From the NCBI GenBank assembly GCA_013365365.1, contig JABVXU010000015.1:352263-416262 (forward strand): DNA of 64,000 nt, written 5' to 3'. A model generated the notes under the pieces. That model was given only the letters and a program-made list of their open reading frames with translations, had not been told where the DNA came from and did no database searches. The translations under genes were made by a program, and so were the position numbers. Below are positions 1-13,300 of the stretch, one piece after another. Position 1 is the stretch's first letter. Each line of letters begins with the position of its first letter. The stretch is from Cruorifilaria tuberocauda. Its lineage: Eukaryota; Nematoda; Chromadorea; Rhabditida; Onchocercidae.

Positions 1-24
1 AGAAAATCGGAAAAGAACAGAAAC

Positions 25-1103
25 CTAAATGCAATCGATGTTACCGGTGAATCCTGCATATACATTTGTAACGTTTCGTCAAATTTAATATTGTGCAGTA
101 TGATCCGACCATTTTTAAACCCAACAGCAACGATATCTGCAGCCGGTGACTGTTCCAAAACTGTTATTTCTGAGTCAAACAATTTCCCAAATTCATGAAT
201 CAGTTTGCCAGTTTTGAAATTAATAATACGCAAAGTTCCTTAAAAGGAATCATTGGATTAAATCAAATTACTGCAGAGGAAATCACGAATTCAAAACTAT
301 ACAACATGCATTTCGAACCTACGAGATAATTATTAAGTAATTATTTTTAAAAAATGTAACCCGATAGCGATAAATATGGAATTCACTAGAGAATTCAGAC
401 CAACCTTGTCTGGATCCCATTAACACCTTATTAAGATGAGTAGCTGGGTGAGTAATTGCTGAACAATCGAAATGTTCAGATGTTTCAATCAGCATCAATT
501 CGTCACCAGTTTCAACATCCATCACATGAATCGAACTTTCCACATCCACAACCACTATAATGTCACCAAATGGAAGAAGCCAACGTATGTTATCAGATAC
601 CTCTAGCCATTGTTTGACTTGTCTAAAGTGAAATCTGAATTAAATGTAGCTTTTAACATGGATAATTTATGAAAATGAGAGCTGAAGAAGAATAAGAATA
701 AAGTTTACACATTAATGTTCCTCTCGAAAAAAGTACTTCGTTAGTCCTTGAACTATGGGCCTATTTTGCACAGCTCGAAGTAAATCTCGAAGAATAAGAT
801 AGTGAAATGTAAACTTGAGTTCGAATACCTGGCTAAATACAAAACAGCTATTCTTTTATCGATGGCGGCATAAATATAGTGAGAATCGGCAGCGACTACG
901 CTAATGCGAGCCGGTAGAGCATTACTCACTGATATCACTCGCAAATTTTCACAGAGGTACTGTATTACAACGTTGTCGACAGCACAAACGACATAACTTT
1001 CGTTCCGCTTTCTTGAAAGTACCCGAAAAGCCGGTGGAACAGATGAACAAACCTCACCCAGTGCCTTGTATGGAACAAATAGGCGGCTCTGTTGACGTTC
1101 CAT
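25..1103 (-). CDS. UTP21: UTP21/WDR36, U3 snoRNP-associated WD40 protein (5' part only)
   Basis: Component of the UTP-B module of the small-subunit processome, which binds U3 snoRNP and nascent 18S pre-rRNA in the nucleolus. Three exons join in frame: 1103-829, 622-405 and 238-25, with donors at 828, 404 and 24 and acceptors ending at 623 and 239. The ATG at 1103 opens with MERQQSRLFVPYKALG, matching the family start (SRIFAPFRALG in the human protein as I recall it). Further family landmarks are ISVSNALP and VVAADSHYIYAAI in exon 1, ITHPATHLNKVLMGSRQG in exon 2, and AVGFKNGRIILHNIKFDET in exon 3. These are blades of the first WD40 propeller. Only about 235 residues of a roughly 900-residue protein are here; the rest, including the C-terminal UTP21 domain, lies beyond the left edge. 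An in-frame upstream ATG at 1166 was rejected because the family similarity begins at 1103. Confidence 0.88.
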
Positions 1104-3214
1104 TAAAAATAATAAATCAGAACATCGAGAAGCAGAGAAATGATTCAGTAGAAACAGAAGTAACACTAAAGAGTTTTCTTAAGATTATCTCTTATGATCA
1201 TTTATTATATCAACCAAATAAACAGTTATTATGGTAAAGTATAAACATTCCTTTCACATGACTAGTAGTAACTTATCGAAAATCATGAAATTTAAAATAA
1301 TAAAAAATGACACGGTCGAGAAGTAGGAGAATGAAGTTAAAGACAGAAAAAAAATTTAGCTAATTCAGTCATACGTGATCTTGAATATTTGGCGCAGCAA
1401 AATATTAAATATTTCAAGAAAAATATACTCCAATATCGATATCGAAACCCGAATATCTCCTCTTCCTTTCCTTTCATGAGTGATGTACGAAAGCCATTCC
1501 ACTCAACATATTTAAATAAATCATCAATGCCTAACAACCACTTCCGCATTTGCTTCATACTCCTACTCTCGATTTTGGTTCTTTAATGAAACAATATCGA
1601 CAGGTTACTATGATAGTAGTGAATCATAATGAGTATGGATGACATGAAAAGTGGGAATCCTATTTTTCAAAAACTCATTAATGGTAAGAGAAATCTTCCG
1701 TTTTGTGTTGCCAGATGGATGCAACAATATCCAAATGATATTGGCAGGTACCAAACAGTTTCTTAATAAAAAGGATGAGCTGAAAAGCATTAATTTTTGG
1801 AAAAAAGTGAATTCTGATCAAGAATTTTTAATAAGGAAACAACGACAAATCTTCCAAAAATTAATTCTCTTTCGCTAATTTGGTTGTTCTTTTCAAGAAA
1901 AAATCATTACATCTAATGATGATAGTGAATAAGCACAAATGATCAGTGCTCCACCTTATTATACAATTCTTGAAAAGCTAATATAAATTCTCAAATTGAA
2001 CTACATAACATGGCTTACATCTGAAGCCTAAATATTTGTTGCACCTTGCTTTGATGGATAATGAAAATCATGATAATTCCATTTCTTGTAACTTAGGAAA
2101 GAGTTTAATTCTAAATTGAAAATCACTGGCTCAATTTGTCTTGTCATGTTTATTGTGAATTTCTCTGTAGGATTACGGGAAAATCTTATAACCTGGGCAA
2201 TAGTACGCAGTTAATTGAGTTGTTTTGTTTTGAAGAAAATTTCTGTTAAAGTGATGATAAAATCATGCATATAGATGGTCGGCCAAAATTATATTCGCAT
2301 GGGTTTAATGTGTTTCATGGGAAGTATTCAACAAATTAACAGTTTGAAAATATACAAAAGACAGTTAGCTGGAAACATTTCAGTTGCAAAGCATTTTACG
2401 GCGAAAGGAATATGGGTGAAAAGAAGACAAACATCGCAATAAGTAGTTTAAAGAATCGTAATAAGTAAATAAGGATCTTTTGCTAATATGTGAATAATTT
2501 AAAATGACTACTTTATACTTTATAATTTTTGAATACTTTATAATTTTGAACACTTTGATGCCTTTAACTTGGCAAAATTCAAATTTATTTTAATTTCAAA
2601 ACATTTCATTTTCTCCCTTCACAAAATGTATGAAGTCATTTTGAACTATTTCTACGCATTCGCAATCTTTTTTTTTCATCAAAATTAATCACATAGTTTT
2701 TCAATTTTAAGTCATGTGTGACGGGGAAGGATAATAGAACTAGCAATGTGTGGACGCTGCTTCTAAAATTTTATAGCATTCTTTTCATAGCTACTGAATT
2801 GTATTTCAATTGGTGTGAAGCAGATTCCAGGAATTTGATCGTACCTGAAAATAGGAGCAAATCAAATCCTCTCTTCCTGGTCGTCCATTTTCACTTACCT
2901 AGTATAAATGGGTAAAATAATTGGTAATTGAAAGTGATGTACGTAATGACTGTACTGACAAATCATGATATCGACGTGCTGATGAAGTGATGATACTTGG
3001 ATTATGAATTCTTCATAGAATTTATTATATTGCAATTTCTTCACAGTATGATCGATTAACAAACACACAGAGAATCCTTGACGAAAATTAAAAGGAATTT
3101 AGGAGTGTTGAATGAATAAAATTTGCAGCTTTCTGAGATGACGCAACTATTACAACTTCAGGAGATGATGGAGAGACCGTGAACGGTTTAAGATGTTGAT
3201 ACAGCTCGATGTGA

Positions 3215-3284
3215 CACCACACGCACACACACGCACACACACACGCATGCACACGCATACACACACAAACACAAATGTACACGC
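3215..3284. repeat. CA-type microsatellite
   Basis: About 70 bp of interrupted CA dinucleotides with frequent CACG and CATG variants (ACACGCACACACACGC and similar). The apparent Cys/Val-rich reading frames on the minus strand across it are artefacts of the repeat. Confidence 0.9.
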
Positions 3285-4630
3285 ACCTCTCCTTTCAACT
3301 GATCGATTGATTTCGCATGCGTTTAGCATAATTGAAGATGTTTTAGTCGATTTTGGTGGTTGAATAAAAGTGGTTGTGAGTGGGAGCACATCTCTCATCA
3401 GATCATAGGACAGTGTTGACAGACAGATCAGAGGTGTAGTGACAGACAGATAGTAGATAATGTTGACAAACAATAACTACTCTTCTCTATGTTACTCATC
3501 ATTATTCACTCTTGTTTACATGGTTAAGAAGCGGAAATGGTTGATATATTTTCCGTTTTGATGAAAGGATTCGCTTTCCTGCAATTTCCCTCCTACTATT
3601 CCGGAATTCCGAAACTAATTGTTTGTTTTTCATCAGTGTGGAATTTCCATTGATTTCTTCTCTTCTCTATTATTAATTTCAATTTTAAAAAGGTTAAACT
3701 CCAAGATTTTAACCTTTTCATGCGAATAGTTCGGAAGTGAGATGAATGAATAATCCTGAGGCATGTGATTATCACTTTACACTTAATCCATCGTAGCAGT
3801 TTTACAGATATGTAAGTCCTATCTCACCAACGATTTCGGATTTAAAACAGATTTTACAAATTTCATAGTTTATAATATTATTTATGATAATTGGAAAAAT
3901 TTTAGATTCAAAGATACAGTTCTTTGACATCCATCCTCGTGTATTTTAGAAGCCTAAGTCAGGCTAATCAACATTTATCTTGCTAACATGTCTTTTTTAT
4001 GATATTGCGTTACATCATTATCATTCAATTAACTAAGAACAGCAACAGTTGAATAATGCTATGTTAAGCTTGAAAAATTATGATTAAAGTTTTAAATAAG
4101 CTGAGATCAGTATCAACCTGATAGCGCTTAATAAGCAAGTTGTGCTGCTGAAAAATAAGTCATAATTAAAATAGTATCCGTTTCTATCTTAATAACTCAA
4201 AGAAAAATCGTTTTAATACAATCATTTTCTTTTTACTCAGAACTTTCCTATTTTATATACGCATGCTATACAATTTCAAAATGAGTTAAAGACTTTAAAG
4301 TATCATTTTTATTTCTTGAAAGTGTTGTAGTTGGCTTTTTATTTCAAATACTGTAAGTTTTCATGTATTCTTTGAGGATCTAGGAAAATCACTTCAAGAT
4401 CTGAACATTGATAATGAGAAATATGGTTTTGACCATAATGTCCAAGTTATGAGGATTTTGGCTTATCGTGAGCAGAAACGGCAAATGTTATTTCAATACA
4501 TGTTGAAATTCAAATGCGTTCAGTATTTTCTAATTCGATGAAACTCAAAATTCTGGAATAATCCGGAATAAATTTATTCAACTGTTACGCTCGCATATGT
4601 TTGGTTTCTGATGATATTGAACAAAAGCGA

Positions 4631-4644
4631 TTTTAGGTTGTATT
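4631..4644 (+). promoter_or_regulatory. Probable trans-splice acceptor of the innexin gene
   Basis: The sequence GCGATTTTAG ends at 4636, only 8 nt before the innexin ATG at 4645, with no coding exon visible upstream. This spacing is typical of spliced-leader addition in nematodes. A cis-spliced 5' UTR exon is the alternative. Confidence 0.45.
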
Positions 4645-7600
4645 ATGATCGGCGTAATAGCACCTTATTTGTCGAAATTTCATCGCAGTTACCAGTCAAA
4701 TGATATTATCGATCGTCTAAATTATCAGTACACCGCACTGATTATTGCACTTACTGCGTTTACCCTCGCTGCAACGCAGTATGTTGGTAGGCCAATTCAG
4801 GTAAGTTTTTATGCTATTTAATAAATATTTTGCTGCTCGTTTGTTTGATGTGCGACAAATATTTAACAAAAAATACATTCAAGCAGTTAACGTAAAAAAA
4901 CGACCGAGTATTCCTAGGTCAAACACGTAATTTGTTAAAATCCAGTTTCAATTACAACAATTTCATTGTTAAAATTTCAAAATTTCATTCACTTGTTAGA
5001 AGGATGATTTTTCCTCCAAAAAAAAAATCATCCGGAAAATCTTGATCACAATAAAGTGGTTAGATTTCAGCACAAATTATATTTCAGTGTTGGGTACCTG
5101 CGCAGTTCACCGGAGCATGGGAAAAGTAAGTGAACCTTCAGTGATGTATTTGCTACCTTTCGCCTTTGTTCTATTATCAGTATCTACTTCGCAAAAAATT
5201 TGACGTATTTTTTGAGGGCTTAAATAATTTATTCATTGTATTATGTGAAAAGAATAGAAGAAATTTTCTGTGAATAGATTTCGAAATTGAGGTCATATCG
5301 ATTTGTCCCAACATATAACGATTAGCTTTGGTTCAACCGAATTTATTGAAGAATTTATTAAAGACCATCGTGAAAGTAACTTGTAATAAAAGTTAGTAAC
5401 TTAGTAACTTGTAAGGAACATATGATTGATAATACTTCCTTTCAGATACACGGAAACTTATTGTTTTATTAAAGGAAGTTATTATATGCCCCTCGATAGT
5501 GAAATACCGCATGAATATTCACAACGAGATGAGTCGGTTCGTTTCCATATGATATGTATATTCTTGCTGCATATTTTTGTTCAACAACAGTGTTTGTATT
5601 TCTCATTCACGTTCTTTTATCTTGTGGGGAATTGATCATATTTAATTTGTAAAAATCTTTTCCATAAAATGATGGTTAGCTTTATCATCAGGTATCATCC
5701 CTATACTTCATTGAATATTCTCTGCTTATAGCTTGAAAATAATGCTTTAATAATACTACTTATTTATCTTGATAAGATCATCAGTTTATTCATTCTTATA
5801 GCATTTTTAGGAAGAAATAACTTTTATTCCTTATGAAATTAAGGATTGACGATCAAAAATAACTTCAAAATGTACATACCATTTACTCTATATTAGGTTA
5901 TTGGATACTATCAGTGGGTACCAATCGTTTTGGCGTTCCAAGCGTTTCTGTTTTATCTCCCTTCCATTGTTTGGCGAACAATGAATTTTCATACAGGTTT
6001 CTCTATCCTTCTAATTTATTTTGGATTTGGAAAAATACAAGAACTTTCCAAAGCTTTTTAATGATTAGATTTTTGGATTTTATACTCATATGGTCAAATT
6101 GCTCATTTTAGGTATCAATGTGAGGGGGATTTTGAATTCAGCAGCAATGGTAAAAAAAAAATTTGATAAAGGTTCCCGACTTGCACAAGTGCACACAACT
6201 GCGGATCATTTACGTGATGCTTTGGATATGCAAAGAGAACTTCGAACTGGTTTCTACTTTTTTCATTTTTGAGATAAGCATTTCATATGCTAGGTTATCT
6301 TGATTGTTATATGAACTATTTTATTTAAATTCATCCTGAAAATTCTAATTTGAAACCACACTTCAGACTATTTAATATGTATGAGGCATAAATCATTTAT
6401 CCACCATTATCCACTTTTTATTTTTTTTTTCTGAAACTATTATTGATCATTTCACGAAAATTTTTCAACTTTTGAGGGTCGTGTGATTGCTTTTATCTTG
6501 GCAAACGAAGTGGAGTTTACCTGATTATCTTGTATCTCTTCACCAAAGTGCGTTCTTTTACATCTGTCTGATGGACAAATTATTTTTGCGAAAGAAATAA
6601 ATTTCTCAAAGATATATTATTGTTTTCCCACAGGTTCCAATTTCCAATCTTCTTCAGTAATGGATTTCGTATCGGCGCGAAAAAATTTCCATATCCAATT
6701 CCAATCCATGTGATACAGTCCATACTTTAATTTTTATAATTTAATGTCTTCTTTTATAATGATTATTTTTATAATTATAGGTGCTGTATGTGGTCAATGT
6801 GATTCTGCAGTTCGTTATTCTGAATGCATTTCTCGGGCCGCAATACACTTTTTGGGGTGCTGGCATTCTTTCTGATATATGGCATGGTAAGGAATGGAGC
6901 GAATCGGGACATTTCCCTCGGGTTACAATGTGCGACTTTCATGTTAGTTGATCATTTGCTATTAATTGATTTTTTTTTTGATGTGCTTTTAAATTCATTT
7001 TATAAGCAATGGAATAGTTATGATGAAGAAATGAAGCGAAGATAGGACATTTTTATTGACATTGGTGCAATTCTTTAATAAATTTATATGGAACTCATTC
7101 AAGTAAAAATCACAAATTCAGATTCGCGTGCTAGGTAATATTCATCGTTGGACAGTGCAGTGTGTTTTAATGATTAATATGTTCAACGAGAAAGTGTACA
7201 TCTTCTTATGGTAATTACATTTTTCCATTGGTCTTAGAATATTTGTCAATATTCTCATCAATATTTTTCATCAATATTTCTCAGATAATATTCATTGATT
7301 ACTATTAAGATTACTTATGATAGGTGGTGGTTTGTCTTGGTTGGAACTTTATCAGTGTTGTCTTTGATGTACTACTTTTTCGCATTGACCCTTAGATCGA
7401 ATCAACGGCAATTTGTGACTCGTTATCTGCGCTGTACTGGTGCTATTTCGGATTTTAAGGATCCTAAAACCGAAAAATATCTTCATAACTTTATCAAAAA
7501 ATTTCTGCGACCAGATGGTATCTTCATTTTACGACTTATCGAGGTTTATTACCAGTTTATTTATCATTTTAACTTGATTATTTATAATTATGATTGAAGT

Positions 7601-7889
7601 GCAGTTAGCTCATTAATATTGTAAAATGAATTCATGCTGGTTAAAAGAAATAAATTGTCATTCAGCTTGGTGCAGTCTTGGATAGATGCGATCAATAATT
7701 TGCAAGTTTACAATGTTCGTCATTCTGATGATAAGTGTTTTGCAGACAAATGGTGGAGATTTATTGGTTGGTGAAATTATTAATGTAATGTTCGGAAGTT
7801 TCAAAGCTCGTATGGAAGTGCAGAGTGAAACAATGGCTACAACTGATAGCACACATTTGAATGGCAGTGATAATTTATTAGAACGATAA
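4645..7889 (+). CDS. Innexin (gap-junction channel subunit)
   Basis: Four-pass membrane protein that oligomerises into invertebrate gap-junction channels or hemichannels. Ten exons join in frame to 402 residues: 4645-4800, 5088-5125, 5446-5536, 5897-5996, 6112-6249, 6477-6547, 6781-6942, 7122-7210, 7324-7543, 7746-7889. Family hallmarks: [10 protein letters not shown] before TM1; [17 protein letters not shown] opening the first extracellular loop; the signature YYQW at about 99-102 starting TM2; INVRG after TM2; and [12 protein letters not shown] in the second extracellular loop. The paired loop cysteines are present: C53/C71 in loop 1 and C249/C266 in loop 2. TM4 ([19 protein letters not shown]) follows [18 protein letters not shown]. 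The C-terminus keeps the [15 protein letters not shown] helix and then a short polar tail. The N-terminus is short, as usual. I cannot assign the exact paralog (unc-7, unc-9 or another inx). The next gene is over 2 kb away, so it is not in an operon with it. Confidence 0.93.
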
Positions 7890-7975
7890 TTTCATCATTG
7901 AAGGCAGTTAGTTTCTAGATTCTTCGTGGATGCTGGAAAATTCGAAATGTCATCCAGTTATTGTATGATCGATTG

Positions 7976-7981
7976 AATAAA
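7976..7981 (+). terminator. Poly(A) signal of the innexin gene
   Basis: AATAAA lies 87 nt after the innexin stop codon, the first canonical hexamer downstream. Confidence 0.55.
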
Positions 7982-8861
7982 AAGAAATTTGAAGGAACTG
8001 AGATTTAAATATACAAGTGGTTGAAAGAACCTGATCAGCTATTAATAGACTTCGTATTATTTTTAAAACGTAAAAAACGTGACATTATTTAACAACATAA
8101 TGGTGCATTTCTTGATAATATGGTTACAGATTAATCTTTAGGGATAATAAAAATAATCTACAGTCTTTTAAATACTACTTAATTAACTTCTTCTCTTGTC
8201 AAAAATTTTGCTGGAGAATTATATTTTTAAATAGAAAGTAATATTATAAAATTTTCGCTAGCATCGAATTTGCTATTGCAGATTGTTTCTATCATTTCTG
8301 GAGAATCATCGTGCAAAGTATCTATGGTTCATAAAATTTAAATAAAAATTTTTTATGACACCGTGTTTTCAATACTCTATCACCGAAAGATGTCTTATTA
8401 TTGTAGCTTTTCACAGCAATTTTTTGAGATACGAAAAAAATGTTCAAAGTACTTATGCTCGATTTTCCAATATTATAGATGTTTTCAATATTATAGAATA
8501 TAATATTAAAGATATTAATGATAAGAATTAGTAATAATGTGTCAGATGTTTATTATTACATGGCATTATACTATCAAAGTACGTTTCATAGAATATTTAT
8601 AATTGTTTTTTAAATATTCATTATTTCACAATTAAATCAAATGTTATAAACATTGATAATGATTTATAAGTATTTATAATTTCGTTAAATTGCAATATTT
8701 TATGATGCGCAATATAATATTGTATAATGATAAATGCTGGTAACCTTATTATTAGTATTTTGTAAATAATGATTTAGTCGTGTAATAAAAAGTATTTCAT
8801 AAATTAATTTCCATAATTTGTAATACGTGATTTATCAATATAATGATAAATAATTGATACA

Positions 8862-9095
8862 CTATCGATAGTACTTTACACTGGATAATTGGCTGTGTAA
8901 TGTATGTCGATGTGTATGGATGAGTGTGTATTGGTACGATGACCTAAAAAAGAAAGATTTAATGGGGAATGGATAAATGTAAGGCAATGTATGCAGTTAC
9001 CTTCGGCCTTCATGCAATTCTACCGCTATAAACCCAGATTTCCAGTTATTCAAAATGTGCATGCACTCGGAAATTTCCGGAGTGAAAATCTTCAT
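8862..9095 (-). CDS. Possible small two-exon gene, function unknown
   Basis: A tentative model. Exon 1 (9095-9001) starts MKIFTPEISECMHILNNW, continues SGFIAVELHEGR and ends at a donor (AAG|GTAACT). The intron ends at a strong acceptor (TTCTTTTTTAG) and exon 2 (8943-8862) adds a short His/Ser-rich end before TAG, giving 58 residues. A second strong acceptor (CATATTTCAG) lies about 65 nt upstream of the ATG and could be a trans-splice site. Base composition in exon 1 is less AT-rich than the surroundings. I recognise no family. An out-of-frame ATG-GAA-TAA occurs between that acceptor and the chosen ATG, which weakens the start. It could equally be a 3' exon of an unseen gene, or chance. Confidence 0.25.
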
Positions 9096-10071
9096 TTATT
9101 CCTTTCCATTCTTCAGTTTTAACAATTGCTATAATTTTATTCCATTTACGCTTGCCTGAAATATGATAATTTTCAAAAAGCAATCGAATGAATAAGCTAT
9201 TTTAATTTTAAGTTTATGTAATTGAAAAATCATGGGGACTTAAATTTAGATAGTTTGAATCGACAATGGATTACATCAACGGAATTTATAATTCGAAATT
9301 CCTATTTAAATTAGTCAATTTTATAATTTCGTTATTTAAGAAGTTCAAGTCATTATTTTAATCGCACTTATGTTTGAATATTTTGTTCCATTATGAAAAT
9401 TCTATAAATGCTTTAATGATTATTAAGTTGTTAAGAATTTCACATTAGAAAAATATCCTGTTTTAATTGGCACTTTTATCCATTCCAGCACTTATTTGTC
9501 GCTGATGAAAAGTATCAAAATACACTATACATTTTTATTTAGTAGATAATGAATGGAATAAATCGGTTTGACAGAAAAAGCAGAAGAAAAAAATTAAAAA
9601 TGTTTGTTTGGACTAAAGATTCAATTAATCAGAAATTTCATTTCACCTACTTTGCATGTTCCAATAGAGTGTTATTGTTCAAAACATGATGAGCGAAAAA
9701 ATAAAGGAAGCACATTAACTTATATCCGGCCGTTAAGCAAAATTGATTTAATTAATTCATTCAATCTATTGCTGAAGAAAATCAAACAAAAAGTTCCAAA
9801 AATAAAATATACTGAAAGGAGGGAGAAGAGATTTACTAACGGTTACAGATGTGAATTTTTTGATCGTTTCTTTCCGTTTTCGAAAATATTTCTTTCCTGA
9901 CATTTATTCTTTTCCATGCTCTTACGTACAATTTGTTACAAATAACTGTATTGTGCGACTTCATCTAAGTAATTGATATTGAATAATTACTGATATTATG
10001 TAACAGCATTTATTAACGGTTATAAATGTAGATTTCTTTTCTTTTTATTTAATAATCGGTATCGAGTAACT

Positions 10072-10117
10072 AATGTTATTTGATTTATTATAATAATGTT
10101 ATTTGATTTATTATAAT
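10072..10117. repeat. 23-bp tandem duplication
   Basis: Two exact adjacent copies of a 23-bp unit (AATGTTATTTGATTTATTAT plus AAT). Both are flanked by AATAATCGGTAT-like sequence, so the duplicated block may originally have been longer. Confidence 0.85.
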
Positions 10118-10301
10118 AATCGGTATTAAGTAATTGATGTTTGGGATGATATTTACCTATAGTTAATATACTTCATCAGTATTATGCATGCACTGATAAG
10201 ACAGCATGATAGCGATTTTGTTGATACTCCAAAGCAATGCTATCATTGTAATTTCATGTCAATTTAAAATGGCATAAAATGACGTAGAGAGAAATGTTTA
10301 G

Positions 10302-10309
10302 GAAAGAAT
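10302..10309 (+). promoter_or_regulatory. Probable trans-spliced leader segment of the lipase gene
   Basis: An acceptor-like TGTTTAG ends at 10301. Only 8 nt separate it from the lipase ATG at 10310. Confidence 0.4.
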
Positions 10310-13300
10310 ATGTCACAAATTACTTTGCTACTGTTAGCGTTTTGTGTTGTAATTAATGGTGATAACACCAATGATTGCTCAAAGTACAAGGATTGCGCTT
10401 CATGTGTTAAATCGTATCGTCCTTTGCCAGGATTTCAAAGATATTGTGGGTAAGAATTTATATTTCGAGTTTCTGTTTTTGGATAGAAACGATAAAAAAG
10501 TGTTTGAATGTAAAAAACGAAAAACGAAATTCGATTCATTTCAGCATTCATTTATTTATCCGAAATGAAATAGTTTCATTTTCATATTTGCAACGATTTT
10601 TCATGGCAGTGTCATCTTTCCTTATTATTACTTTGAGATTTTGTCAGAAATAAATTGAGTATATTATCATTTTTTTTTTGTTATCTATTTTTTTCCACTT
10701 GAAGTTTTCAGATGGCATACTGATAAATCATCATGTGGTGAGCCACTTGCTATTATAGCAGGTAGCAACGTGGTCGTACGTGAACCATTCATGTGCCCTC
10801 GAAACGCACCAACTGCTGAGAACCTTCGCTATACTGATGCACTTGGCCGATCATTGTATGGTCTCATATTAGCTGTTCGAAATAAAGATCCTACAGAATG
10901 TCTTGCAAATAGTCAACCTGATGTACAGTAAGTATATCACTGATCAAATTTTTTTCTTCTGTAGTTAATTCAGTTAATTTATCAACGCATGATATATTAG
11001 AATATCAATGATAGCAATTAATAGTGTTGCTGAGAATTATTTCATTCGAAACTTACCTCTATTTTTAAATCAATTTTATAATACCATTAAGACTAATAAA
11101 GCGTTACGAGGTGGAATGCGACCAATCCCGCAATCTTTGTGCTGCAATGCTTGCTGTTTCTAAACGTGATAAAAAAATCTATGTTGTGTACAAATCAAGC
11201 AATATGGACAAACAATTAATTACCGAAGTATTATTTTCTACTTTTTTCTTTGCACTTATTTTTCATCACAAATACTGACAATAATTAATGACTTTTATTA
11301 ATACCTAAAATGTTTTCATCAACTTTTGTTCCATTTTTGAGTTGACTAGAAGTTTTAAGAAATAAATCAAAAGTCACCTCGATTGATTGCAATATAATAT
11401 GAATAAAGATTCTGCTAAATAACTAATGACTTAAATAAAGATTGATGCAGTATTCCAGCCTTAAATGTATAATTTGGTATGGAAAATTTATAAGTTTTGA
11501 TAAAATTAAATTGTCTTTCTCAAATTTATTAAATTATTTTTACTAAACTTTTGCGCTGATTCAAGTTTTATCAATCATTTCTGCATGAATCCAGCATTTA
11601 GTAAAATTTTTCTGGTTTTATTAACAGAATATTAAATTAGTTAATATAGGCAGCAAAAAAATGATGATTAAGATCCAAACTATGTCATTATTTTTGTAGT
11701 TCATACATATGGTCGCGGCGCAATTGGGTGTATGGGAGAAATTTGAAGGAGGCGGCGGCGTGGCGACTTACTTTCATGCTGCATTTGAAAGACTGTTTAA
11801 AGGAAGTGGGATGAAAGATGATCTCATCAAGTTAAAGAAAGTATATCCTGGCTATGAAGTTTGGGTATGTTTCAACAATCCATTTTTAGCTATTCATTAA
11901 TGAAATAATAGCAGTAAACAATAATGACAATTAATAATGATAATAATAATTATATTAATACGAATCATAATAATATTATAGAAGGGCAGCAGTTTAAAGA
12001 TTTATTGTTCAGACGGCAAGGAAGGATTGATATTATCAACCTTTTAGAATCAATGCAATAACATATATTTTTCTAGCACCATTTCGTAATTTTGCAACAT
12101 TTTAAAAGTTTTCCGGAAAAAGTATTTCAGTGCACAGGTCACTCATTGGGTGCATCAATGTCATCAATGACTGCATTGTATCTTGTGAAAAAGAAAATAT
12201 TTCCGGCTAAATTAGTTCGGCTTATAACATTCGGCGAGCCAAGAACGGGTAATGTAGCATTTGCTCAAGCTGTTGAGGAAAATGTCAAAGTTCGTTATAG
12301 GGTAATTCATCGAGGTGATCCAGTAAGTTCATTTTATCATTTATGACAAATATCATTCACACATGCATCTTATCAGCGTGTAATCATATTCAATGACATT
12401 TGTTCAATAATTCGCTTTTAATAAAATGAATCATAACCATTTTTTTCATTTAAATGTTAAAAAATTTGGAAAAACTTTAAAAATTTTTTGTTATCGAAGT
12501 CGTTTTATTTTCTTTTAGTTATTTAAATCTTATCCGATCTTTGCTTTCTTCTTATGTTATGATTCCAGACTGAATGATTCAAAAGAAGAAAAAGTTTTTT
12601 TCAGATAACAAATATGCCTGCAACAATAAATCCAATTGGATTATTACTATCATCAACAGTTGCAGAACGACAACCATATTTTTATCGTTATTTAGTTTAT
12701 TACGATAATGATATGAATGAAGGTAGCACGTTCACCGTAAGTTTCAATCAAATATGATAATAAATTTATTCTAAGGTAAGGGGAAAATTTACTTTTATGG
12801 GATAATTGTTTAATAATAAGATAAGACATATATTTCGATTGGATGGAAATTACACTATTTGCTTTTTTAAATACAGTTTTAATCTCACTTATTTACAGTA
12901 CTAAATAAAATTTAATTGTGGATTTGAATTTTTTCTACTTAAATTAATGCAAAACGTATCAAAATCCGATAAAATTATTGCTATCATACATATATGATTT
13001 GACATACATAATGATATGGGATGAGTCTTCAATATTATTACGTTTTATTAACTAATATATATACAATGATTAATTGTGGTAATATCTGAGTGAGGAAATC
13101 ATTCATTTTTAGGTATGTACATTATCAGAAGATTCGGCTTGTCGTAATTTGGCTCTTGCTAATAACGCATTAGACCACACAAACTACTTTGCCGTGAATG
13201 CGGACGTATATTTGTCGAAAGGATGCAAATATGATTTGTTGAAGATACGTGGCAATGAAGCGACAACAGCAACAACAACAACTGAAACTATTATTGCCGC

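Larger units (their letters stand above)
1104..4644. other. Divergent intergenic region, UTP21 / innexin
   Basis: This 3.5 kb spacer separates two genes transcribed away from each other, so it must hold both promoters. Open frames here are short, use AT-rich codons and show no recognisable family or paired splice sites. The only distinct structure is the CA microsatellite near 3.25 kb. I see no RNA gene. Confidence 0.6.
7982..10301. other. Intergenic region, innexin / lipase
   Basis: About 2.3 kb, very AT-rich from 8.05 to 8.86 kb with many TAATAAT-type runs. It contains one possible small minus-strand gene (8862-9095) and a 23-bp tandem duplication near 10.1 kb. A 98-codon open frame at 9604-9900 on the plus strand lacks family similarity and splice context, and I do not consider it a gene. 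Confidence 0.5.

Noticed and set aside
1104..1166. In-frame N-terminal extension of UTP21 from an upstream ATG
   Set aside because: The added residues do not resemble the family, and homology starts precisely at the ATG at 1103.
3088..3473. Val/Cys-rich minus-strand frames
   Set aside because: They arise from the CA microsatellite.
7666..7698. Alternative last exon for the innexin (acceptor at 7665, stop after 10 codons)
   Set aside because: The later acceptor at 7745 gives a C-terminal helix ([14 protein letters not shown]) typical of innexins; the short alternative does not.
9604..9900. 98-codon plus-strand open frame
   Set aside because: AT-rich, Lys/Phe-rich composition, no family features and no splice or leader context.
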